Assembly (NCBI GenBank): GCA_005879205.1
Contig: VBLD01000042.1
Span: 1-31,324, forward strand
Direction of reading: 5' to 3'
Origin: Deltaproteobacteria bacterium
GTDB taxonomy: Bacteria; Desulfobacterota; Binatia; DP-6
Length of the DNA: 31,324 bases
A program made the position numbers and the translations under genes. Positions within the stretch are counted from its first letter, which is position 1; each line of letters starts with the position of its first letter. The notes beneath the pieces were generated by a model, which worked only from the letters and a program-made list of their open reading frames with translations, did not search any database and had not been told where the DNA came from. Of this stretch, positions 23,473-30,191 are shown piece after piece.

Positions 23473-24332
23473 CGGAGGTCGTAGACGAGGGTCCGCGGCA
23501 CGCCGCCCCGTACGATGTCGAGGGCGACGCGCGGCTCGGTGCGCAGCCGCTGGAGGAAGCCGAGCAGCGCGGCCGGATCGCCGATCGCCGTGCCGTTCAC
23601 GCGCTGGACGACGTCGCCATCCTGCAGGCCGAGCCGGGAGAAGAGGCTCCCGCCCGCGATCTCGAACAGGCGGAAGCCGGCGGGCCGGCCTTCGGCCACC
23701 TCGGCGACGGCGCGGAGCTGCGTCAGGAGCCCGCTCATGTTGTCGGCGGCGCCCGTGATCTCCCGCCGGTCGACGACGAAGGCGTTCTCCGCCGTCCGGC
23801 GGATGTGCTCGTCGGCCGGCCCTGCCGCGGCGGCTTCGGCCGGCCCGCGGTCAGGCGGGGGCGCCGCCGGGCCCTCGGCGGTGGCGAGCTCGAGCGTCTC
23901 CTCGCCCTGGGGACGGGCGACAGTCACGTGATCCCAGTCGATCGCGGCGAGGCGCGCGCCCCCGACCGAGTCGCCCACGCGGTAGAGCTCCTGGCGGTGG
24001 CTGGCCGTGTCCTCGATCACGGCGCGGGCCTCGCCGCCCCGGAAGCCGACGCCCCAGAGTCGCAGGCGGCCGGCAGCGACGCCGTGGCTCCGCGGCGCCG
24101 CCGTCCCGTGCGGCGGGTTGAAGACGTCGCGCTCCGCGATCACCGCGTAGGCCGCGAGCGGCGCCAGCGGGGGCGTGCCCGCGTCGGCCGCCGTGTTCGC
24201 GTCCGGGCTCTCGGGCGGCGCCGTCTCGAGCGCGCCACGCACGGCCGTGCTGACGCCGAGCGCGCCGAGGTAGGCCACGAGCGCGAGCAGCGCGAGCTCG
24301 ATCGCGCGCCGATGTCGCCGCACGAGCACCAT
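23469..24332 (-). CDS. gspC: Type II secretion protein GspC
   Basis: This encodes 287 residues. One membrane helix near residues 12-30 ('ELALLALVAYLGALGVST') is followed by a Pro/Ala linker. The HR domain has 'YAVIAERDVFNPP', 'RLRLWGVGFRGGEARAVIED' and 'YRVGDSVGGARLAAIDWDHVTV', and contacts the secretin N0. The C-terminal PDZ domain has 'FRLFEIAGGSLFSRLGLQDGDVVQRVNGTAI' and 'VALDIVRGGVPRTLVYDLR'. It is the first gene of the T2SS operon and starts at ATG 24332. GspC links the inner-membrane platform to GspD. Confidence 0.93.
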   Translation of the reverse strand: MVLVRRHRRAIELALLALVAYLGALGVSTAVRGALETAPPESPDANTAADAGTPPLAPLAAYAVIAERDVFNPPHGTAAPRSHGVAAGRLRLWGVGFRGGEARAVIEDTASHRQELYRVGDSVGGARLAAIDWDHVTVARPQGEETLELATAEGPAAPPPDRGPAEAAAAGPADEHIRRTAENAFVVDRREITGAADNMSGLLTQLRAVAEVAEGRPAGFRLFEIAGGSLFSRLGLQDGDVVQRVNGTAIGDPAALLGFLQRLRTEPRVALDIVRGGVPRTLVYDLR

Positions 24333-24349
24333 GCTGCAGGGGACGGGGC

Positions 24350-24378
24350 TCCATACGCCAGAAGACCCGAACGAGCAA
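24350..24378 (-). promoter_or_regulatory. Possible promoter of the T2SS operon
   Basis: On the minus strand TTGCTC (24378-24373) and TATGGA (24355-24350) are 17 bp apart, only 3/6 matches each. They lie in the 63-bp gap between the YVTN gene and gspC, the only gap at the head of the operon. Weak evidence. Confidence 0.28.
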
Positions 24379-24395
24379 ACGGTTCGCTGATTTTT

Positions 24396-25793
24396 TTACT
24401 TCGGGAGGCCGGCTGCCACCCGGCCGGCTGCGTCCGCGAGGGCGGCCGCGCAGGCGGAAGCGATGTGCGGCCGCTTCGCGTTCGCGGCCGTCGTCGCCGC
24501 CGACGCACCCTGCCGGAGCGCCTTCCTCGCCTGCTTGAGCAGCTTCCTCGCTTGCCGCGGCGTGACGCTCGTCGCCCGCTCGACGAGTCGTGTCGCTCGA
24601 TCGAACCGGGTCGCGAGCCGCGACGGCACCGCCTGGCCGACGCAGGCAGGACTCCGGAGTGCAGCGCCGAGGACGCAGCGCGGCCCGTTGCAGGGCAGCG
24701 TGGTCGGGGTGGGGGCGGGGATGCCGGTCGTCGAGGTCGAGGTCGGAGGGAAGGGGGTCGTCGTCGAGGTCGTGGTGACGGGGGCGATGAACGGCCCGAA
24801 GGCGACGGGACCTTGTCCGACGGCGATCGTGGCGACGACGGTGTTCGTGGTGGTGTCGATCGCCGACACGGTGCCGCCTCCGAAGGCGCAGCTCACGTCC
24901 GTCCCGCACTGATTCGCCACGTACACCCGCCCGCCGGAGGGCGCGACGGCGACGCCGACCGGCGAGGCGCCCACCGGCACGGTGGCGACGACGGCGTTCG
25001 TCGCCGTGTCGATCACGGACACGCGGCCGTCGAAGGAGGTGCAGTCGGGGTCGGTCCCACACGCGTCGGCGACGTAGACCCGCGTCCCGGCCGGGCTGAC
25101 CGCGACGCCACTCGGCGACGCGCCCACCGCCACCGTCGCCACGACGGTGTTGGTGGCCGTGTCGAGCACCGAGACGGTGCCCGCGTCGGAGTTCGAGACG
25201 TACGCCCGTGCCCCCGCCGGGTCGACCGCGAGCCCGGCTGGCGATGCTCCCACGGCCACCGTCGCCACGACGCTCCTGGTGGCGGTGTCGAGCACCGACA
25301 CCGTGCCGTCATCCGAGTTCGTGACGTACACGCGCGTCCCGGAGGGGTTGACCGTGACGCCGAGCGGGCGTGTGCCGACCGGGACCGTCGCGGCGACGGT
25401 GTCCGTGGCGGTGTCGAGCACGGAGACCGTCCGGTCGCTGGAGTTCGCGACGTACACGCGTGCGGCAGCCGGGTCGACCGCGATCCCGGCCGGCGAAGCT
25501 CCCACCGGCACCGTGGCCACGACGGTGTTAGTGGCGGTGTCGAGCACCGAGACGGTCGCGTCCTCCGCGTTCGCCACGTAGACGCGCCTGCCGTCCGGGT
25601 CCACGGCCACGCCGAACGGATCGGTGCCCACCGGCACCGTGGCCACGACGGTCTCGGTGGCGGTGTCGAGCACCGAGACCGTGTCGTCCTCGAAGTTCGT
25701 GATGTAGGCGACGGGGGCGGCAAACGCACGCGTCCCGGCGATCGTGCTGACGACCGCCGGGACGGCGAGGATGAAGGCGGCGATCAGGCGCAC
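24396..25793 (-). CDS. Secreted seven-bladed YVTN beta-propeller protein
   Basis: This encodes 465 residues. A signal peptide (1 to about 25) is followed by seven YVTN-type repeats of about 42 residues, each built on 'VSVLDTATNTVVATVPVG', then 'P-GVAVDP-G-RVYVAN'. Blades 6 and 7 each carry a Cys-pair insertion (CGTDPDC and CGTDVSC). After the propeller comes a Thr/Ser/Pro-rich linker of about 35 residues, then a helical C-terminal module of about 100 residues with Cys pairs ('CNGPRCVLGAAL', 'SPACVGQ', 'SACAAAL') and a Lys/Arg/Ala-rich middle. YVTN propellers usually bind ligands at the surface or periplasm; no enzyme motif is seen. The gene starts 52 bp after the di-haem gene's likely original stop (25845). 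Confidence 0.9.
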   Translation of the reverse strand: MRLIAAFILAVPAVVSTIAGTRAFAAPVAYITNFEDDTVSVLDTATETVVATVPVGTDPFGVAVDPDGRRVYVANAEDATVSVLDTATNTVVATVPVGASPAGIAVDPAAARVYVANSSDRTVSVLDTATDTVAATVPVGTRPLGVTVNPSGTRVYVTNSDDGTVSVLDTATRSVVATVAVGASPAGLAVDPAGARAYVSNSDAGTVSVLDTATNTVVATVAVGASPSGVAVSPAGTRVYVADACGTDPDCTSFDGRVSVIDTATNAVVATVPVGASPVGVAVAPSGGRVYVANQCGTDVSCAFGGGTVSAIDTTTNTVVATIAVGQGPVAFGPFIAPVTTTSTTTPFPPTSTSTTGIPAPTPTTLPCNGPRCVLGAALRSPACVGQAVPSRLATRFDRATRLVERATSVTPRQARKLLKQARKALRQGASAATTAANAKRPHIASACAAALADAAGRVAAGLPK

Positions 25794-25797
25794 GTGC

Positions 25798-27399
25798 TCA
25801 CATCCTTGGCGCGCTACCTGCCGCCCGAATTCGGGGCCTCGAGGCTAGTTCGGCTTGAACAGCACCAGGTTGTTCAGGAACGCGATCAGGTCGGCCTGGT
25901 CCTTGGACGACGCCGCCGTGAACGCGTCGCGCGAGGCGGCGGCCTCGCCGCCGTGCTCGGGTCAGCGTGCTCGAGCGTCCGTCGTGCATGTACGGCGCGG
26001 TGCTGCCCACGCCCCAGAGGGTGCGGGTCAGGAACACCGAGGCGCCCGTTCCGACCTCGTCGACGGCCTCGGCCAGACCCGGTCCCATGTCGTGGCGCTT
26101 GAGATCGCCGTAGAGGTTGATGATCGCCCGCCCCAGGGAGTCCTTCTTGAAGGCCCCGAGGTGGAGGGTGTGGCTCCCGAGTACCTTGCACTCCGCGCAC
26201 GAAGCTGCCGTGAGCACGTTCTCGGGCGTGTCCCTGGTGAGGTCGAACGTCATCGGGTGCGCGGGATCGATGCCCAGCGACACCGGGTCCGCCCCGCTCG
26301 GGAACTTGGCGTCGCGATACTCGGCCATCTGGCTCGGCTCGCTGAAGATCGGGTTGCTGATCTTCATCTGCGGCTTGTGGCAGGTGTCGCACTGCAGGTC
26401 GCCGAAGACGCCCGTCCCGCGCTTGATGGCGGCCTTCTCGACGTCGGACAGCTGCAGGAGGCCGATGCTCGCCAGCTCGAGCTTCGTCACCGGCCGCGGC
26501 TGGGACGGCTGGTACATGGTCAGAGCGGTCACATCGCCGATGGTCAGCTCGTCGACCACGCCGTCGCCGTCGCCGTCCACGCCCTCGCCCACGAGCTCGA
26601 CACCCTGCATGCCGATCTCGTTGGTGGCCGCGCCGCGGACGAAGTCGCGGATGAACTTCTTCGAGCCCTTCCACTGGAAGGGCTTGACGATCAGGTCCTT
26701 GTCGATGCCCTCGATCGCCGAGGTGTCGACGGTGCCGTCGCAGCTGACGGTGATCGAGCCGAAGTTGGTGCCCCTCGCGGCCAGGGCGGTGGTCACCGGC
26801 GCGCCAGAGGTGCAAGCGTCCTGCTGGGCGCCGTCCCGGATGCCCTTCAGCTTAGCGGTCATCTCCTCCGCGAGCCGCTGCACGGCGCCGAGGCCGAACA
26901 CGTGCGGCGCGTTGCGGCTGATCCACAGCGCGGGGTTCCCGGTGCGCCCGGGGTCGCGGATCACGTTGCTGCCGGTGTCTGCGGCGCCGTCACCGGCCGG
27001 GAGGGCGTGGCAGCTGTTGCACGAGTTGGTGTCCGGGCCGGTTATCCGCTTCGGGATGTGGCTGGCCCACATCAGGCGCCCCTCGGCGTCCTTCCCGACC
27101 AGGTCCGGGCGCGGGAAGCGGGTGAACCGCGCGCCGTTGCCGACGTTCGCTCCGGCCCCGTCGACGGCGTTGAACAGGTCCGAGAAGATCGCGTCGCCGT
27201 GCGTGAACGCGTCGTTGTAGGCGTCGCGGTTACGCATGCCGCGGAGCTTCGTCTCGTCCTCGTGTTCGATCACGCCTCCGTGGAGCTTGTCGACCAGACT
27301 GACCTCCGTGACGATGGCCCAGGAGCCAACGCCGCTGCCGGCCAGGAGGGCGGCGGCGACTCCGAGACGAATGGACAGGCGACGCGAAGCGTTCTTCAT
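25798..27399 (-). CDS. Di-haem oxidoreductase (DHOR, c-peroxidase-like), 3' end frameshifted
   Basis: This encodes 533 residues in the open frame from ATG 27399, with AGAGG upstream. Signal helix at about 8-30. There are two haem-binding CxxCH sites: Cys127-Cys130-His131 ('NSCNSCH') and Cys337-Cys340-His341 ('LQCDTCH'), plus a 'CAECK' at 401-405. 'TRTLWGVGSTAPYMHDGR' is the DHOR signature near the end. After 'DGRSSTL' this frame becomes Arg-rich nonsense. The adjacent frame reads 'EHGGEAAASRDAFTAASS' and ends 'FLNNLVLFKPN' at a TAG (25845-25847), which is the expected family C-terminus. A few residues after 'STL' are missing, so a small deletion near 25960 broke the frame. It is periplasmic and probably transfers electrons or acts as a peroxidase. 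Confidence 0.85.
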   Translation of the reverse strand: MKNASRRLSIRLGVAAALLAGSGVGSWAIVTEVSLVDKLHGGVIEHEDETKLRGMRNRDAYNDAFTHGDAIFSDLFNAVDGAGANVGNGARFTRFPRPDLVGKDAEGRLMWASHIPKRITGPDTNSCNSCHALPAGDGAADTGSNVIRDPGRTGNPALWISRNAPHVFGLGAVQRLAEEMTAKLKGIRDGAQQDACTSGAPVTTALAARGTNFGSITVSCDGTVDTSAIEGIDKDLIVKPFQWKGSKKFIRDFVRGAATNEIGMQGVELVGEGVDGDGDGVVDELTIGDVTALTMYQPSQPRPVTKLELASIGLLQLSDVEKAAIKRGTGVFGDLQCDTCHKPQMKISNPIFSEPSQMAEYRDAKFPSGADPVSLGIDPAHPMTFDLTRDTPENVLTAASCAECKVLGSHTLHLGAFKKDSLGRAIINLYGDLKRHDMGPGLAEAVDEVGTGASVFLTRTLWGVGSTAPYMHDGRSSTLTRARRRGRRLARRVHGGVVQGPGRPDRVPEQPGAVQAELASRPRIRAAGSAPRM

Positions 27400-27687
27400 G
27401 ATGATCCTCTCTGCCCACCGACCCCCCGGTTGGGCGGAGCGATCATTACGGGAGCGATGGACCCGCCGTAAATTGGATCTTACCCATGGTGAGTTGGGGC
27501 TTTCCCGGCCCGGCGCCACGGTCCGCGCAGCGAGGATGTTACGTTCCGGGACGAGGGTTGCCGGTTCGCGGGCAGGGAAACCGCCCGGGCGAGGGGAATC
27601 CCGGGTCGCAGCCGACTGCGTCGTCAGGGGCCCGAGAGTCCGATCCTCAGGCAGGATACCCGACGAACCCGCGGGGTGCCGGGGGGG
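27400..27687. other. Non-coding spacer before the di-haem gene
   Basis: 288 bp with no convincing gene on either strand. It holds the candidate promoter at 27443-27472 and several GC-rich imperfect inverted repeats around 27570-27680. I looked for cobalamin- and c-di-GMP-riboswitch-like consensus boxes and found no convincing match in the orientation of the downstream gene. Confidence 0.5.
27443..27472 (-). promoter_or_regulatory. Possible promoter of the di-haem oxidoreductase gene
   Basis: Minus-strand TTTACG (27472-27467) and TAATGA (27448-27443) have an 18-bp spacer, matching 4/6 and about 3/6 of the consensus. This would give a leader of about 37 bases containing the AGAGG ribosome binding site. 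Confidence 0.3.
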
Positions 27688-30027
27688 TCAGTGTGACGGG
27701 TCGCAGACGAGCCTGAGCTTCGACTGCACGGTGCCCGCCTGGGTGTGCGCCCGGAGCGCGAAGACCCGGCCGCCGGCTCTCTTGCCACGCGTCGGGACGA
27801 CGAGCGCGACCGGCGCGGTGCACTCGTCCGGGACCCCCGTGAGACGGTCCAGCGCGTCGGAGAGAGCGGCGCTGTTGGTGGCGCTCACCCGGTCGGCTCC
27901 CCGCCTGGCCTCTGCCGAGACGACGTCCACCGAGCCGGTCTCGGTCGCCGCGCACGACGGGAAGCGCGGGTCCCGGTTGTCGATGCACACGAGCACGCGG
28001 AACGTACACTGGCCGGCGAGCCGATCGACGTCGCACGACGCGTCGCCGTCGGCGCAGTGGACGACCGACGCCGGCAGGCCGTGGCCGTAGAGCGGCGGCG
28101 CCATCGTCCGCCACTCCAGCGCGCAGCGGCGGCGTGCCGTGCCGAGCGCGGGGATGCAGCGGCCGGGGCTCGCGTCGCGGCACTCGCAGGCGTCGCCGAT
28201 GCCGTCCCCGTTCGCGTCGGTCGGGTCGGCGTGGGGGACCCGCGGACACGGGTCGATCGGGTCGCAGAGCCCGTCGCCGTCGGTGTCGGGCTCGGGGGTG
28301 TGCCGGCAGCCGCTCCGCGGATCGCAGCTATCGGCGGTGCACGGATCGCCGTCGCTGCAGTTCCGCGGCGTGTGGACGCACGCCGACGTGGCCGGGTCGC
28401 AGGCATCGTCGGTGCACGCATTGCCGTCGTTGCACGACACGTGTCCGGCCTCGCCGCAGGCGCAGCCGGTGACATCGACGGCGTGACCGCCGGGCGTGGC
28501 GGGGCAGCGGTCGACCAGGTCGACCAGGCCGTCGCCGTCGCTGTCGTCGACGGCGTCGCAGATGCCGTCGTGGTCGCGATCCGTCGGCGGGCCGTGGAAG
28601 CAGCCCGTTGCCGCGTTGCAGCCATCGACCGTGCAGGGGTCGCCGTCCGAGCACGAAACGGCGGCGTGGACGCAGGCCGCCGTGCGGGCGTCGCAGGCGT
28701 CGCTCGTGCAGGCGTTTCCGTCGTCGCACGACGCGTGGCCGGCGTCGGCGCAGGCGCAGCCGTCGCCGCCGACCGCAGCACCGGCAGGCGTGCCGGGGCA
28801 GCGGTCGCTCGCGTCGGGGATGCCGTCGCCGTCGGCATCGGCCGCCGCGGCGGCCGCGGGATAGAGGGCCGAGACGCCGGCCACGTCGTCGGCGTGCACC
28901 GAAGCGCCGCGCCCGTCGAAGTGGGCGACGAAGAACATGGTCGCGTCCTTCAGCACCGGGTTCGGCTCGTTGAAGTTCTGCGAGGGGTGGGCGAGGCCGA
29001 TCGCGTGCCCGATCTCGTGGGTCAGGATCTCGGCCGTGTTGGTCGCCCCGAAGCAGGAGCCGACGCGGTTGTTCACCGTGACGTCGCCCTCGACGATGCG
29101 ATGCACGGTCATGCCGTTGACGGTCTGCTGCTCGCCCGAGCTGCAGAAGCCCCCGACCGCGAGGACGCCCGAGCAGCCCACCATGTCGTTGACCTCGCCG
29201 AACGGATCGTCGAACTGGATCGTGTTGACGCCGTCGCAGACGCCGCTCGCCACGGAGTGCGCGGGCGCCGTCGCGGGTCCGGTCCCGAGGACGATCGAGG
29301 CGCTGGCGACGTTCGTCCACGCTCCGAGCGCGCCGCCGACCACTCCCTGGGTGGTGGCCGCGCCGAGCGCCGGCTCCGCGTTGGCCACGCGGAAGGTCAC
29401 GGCGGCGTCGAACCAGCGCACCGGAGGGTTGCCGAGGAACTGGAAGCGTTCGGTGACGCCGCGTCCCACCACCTCGTCGCGCAGCGACGCGGCGCGCCCG
29501 GACGGAATCGTCTCCTGGGCCTCGGGCGCCGCCAGTGCCCGCAGCCGCGCCACGAACGGTCCCAGGCGGCGGGCGTCGAGACGCGGCTCGGTGCGCCGCG
29601 CCAGCGGCACCGCCACCGACGCCGCATCGAGGTGGTACTTGCCGAGAGCGAGCGCATTGATGCGCAGGCGTCCCTCCGCCGTGCGCTTCAAGAAGACGAG
29701 CACCCGCTCGCCCGTGGCGAAGCTCGCCGATCCGTAGACCCAGGCGCTCCGCTCGCCGACGCGCCCGCCGGGCGAGGTGACGACGATCTTGCCGCCGCGG
29801 AGCCGGCCCTTGAGCGTCTGCTCGACGGCGAGGGCGACCTCGGTGAGCAGGCGGCCGTCGCGCAGCTCGCGCGTCTCGATCCGGCGCACGTCGCCGACGA
29901 CGATCAGGTGCGAGGTGCGCACCAGGTCCGCATCGCTCATCGGCACGACGACGGTCGCGCCGGCTACGCTGATGCCACAGCACATGACGCAGAGGAAGAT
30001 CGCGAGAGAAACGAGCGCGCGCCCCAC
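27688..30027 (-). CDS. Secreted metzincin-type metallopeptidase with TSP3-like and Cys-rich repeats
   Basis: This encodes 779 residues from the GTG at 30027, chosen because it gives a compact signal peptide ('ALVSLAIFLCVMCCGISVAGA'). The frame stays open to a GTG at 30189, so a longer start is possible. The zinc motif HEIGHAIGLAH (His337, Glu338, His341, His347) with a downstream Met364 turn is metzincin/matrixin-like. From about residue 393 come calcium-binding thrombospondin type-3-like repeats ('DADGDGIPDASDRCPGTP', 'DSDGDGLVDLVDRCPATP') alternating with 'C-DGNACT-DAC' disulfide modules. The C-terminal 150 residues form another domain with cysteines, of unknown role. Probably an exported protease and a plausible T2SS cargo (inference). 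Confidence 0.88.
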   Translation of the reverse strand: MGRALVSLAIFLCVMCCGISVAGATVVVPMSDADLVRTSHLIVVGDVRRIETRELRDGRLLTEVALAVEQTLKGRLRGGKIVVTSPGGRVGERSAWVYGSASFATGERVLVFLKRTAEGRLRINALALGKYHLDAASVAVPLARRTEPRLDARRLGPFVARLRALAAPEAQETIPSGRAASLRDEVVGRGVTERFQFLGNPPVRWFDAAVTFRVANAEPALGAATTQGVVGGALGAWTNVASASIVLGTGPATAPAHSVASGVCDGVNTIQFDDPFGEVNDMVGCSGVLAVGGFCSSGEQQTVNGMTVHRIVEGDVTVNNRVGSCFGATNTAEILTHEIGHAIGLAHPSQNFNEPNPVLKDATMFFVAHFDGRGASVHADDVAGVSALYPAAAAAADADGDGIPDASDRCPGTPAGAAVGGDGCACADAGHASCDDGNACTSDACDARTAACVHAAVSCSDGDPCTVDGCNAATGCFHGPPTDRDHDGICDAVDDSDGDGLVDLVDRCPATPGGHAVDVTGCACGEAGHVSCNDGNACTDDACDPATSACVHTPRNCSDGDPCTADSCDPRSGCRHTPEPDTDGDGLCDPIDPCPRVPHADPTDANGDGIGDACECRDASPGRCIPALGTARRRCALEWRTMAPPLYGHGLPASVVHCADGDASCDVDRLAGQCTFRVLVCIDNRDPRFPSCAATETGSVDVVSAEARRGADRVSATNSAALSDALDRLTGVPDECTAPVALVVPTRGKRAGGRVFALRAHTQAGTVQSKLRLVCDPSH

Positions 30028-30126
30028 GGCGGCGGCGGGAGCAGGATGCGTGCCGCTCCGGCAGAGCCGTCGGGGCGAGGTCACGTCCGTTGGATCGTAC
30101 CGGAGCGGACGGCAGGCGCGGTTTTT

Positions 30127-30138
30127 TTGACGGGTCAA
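30127..30138. promoter_or_regulatory. Operator-like palindrome in the divergent promoter region
   Basis: TTGAC-GG-GTCAA, two 5-bp arms, directly adjoins a run of seven T. It lies between the divergent metallopeptidase and haloperoxidase-like genes. Each arm also resembles a -35 box, but no good -10 element sits 17 bp away on either strand. Confidence 0.3.
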
Positions 30139-30191
30139 CATCCGACGTTCGAGATTGGAGTCCTCCACATCAATCTGATAGGCGATCACCG

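Noticed and set aside
24361..24400. Terminator with a T7 run between the YVTN gene and gspC
   Set aside because: The T run and hairpin are oriented for plus-strand transcripts while both flanking genes are on the minus strand, and the stem is only 5 bp.
27560..27680. Possible cobalamin or c-di-GMP riboswitch
   Set aside because: Some boxes look suggestive on the plus strand, but no plus-strand gene follows, and the consensus boxes do not line up on the minus strand.
30049..30061. Second site for the ruvC 30-bp repeat
   Set aside because: Only 13 bases match; in DNA this GC-rich that is not enough to claim a dispersed repeat.
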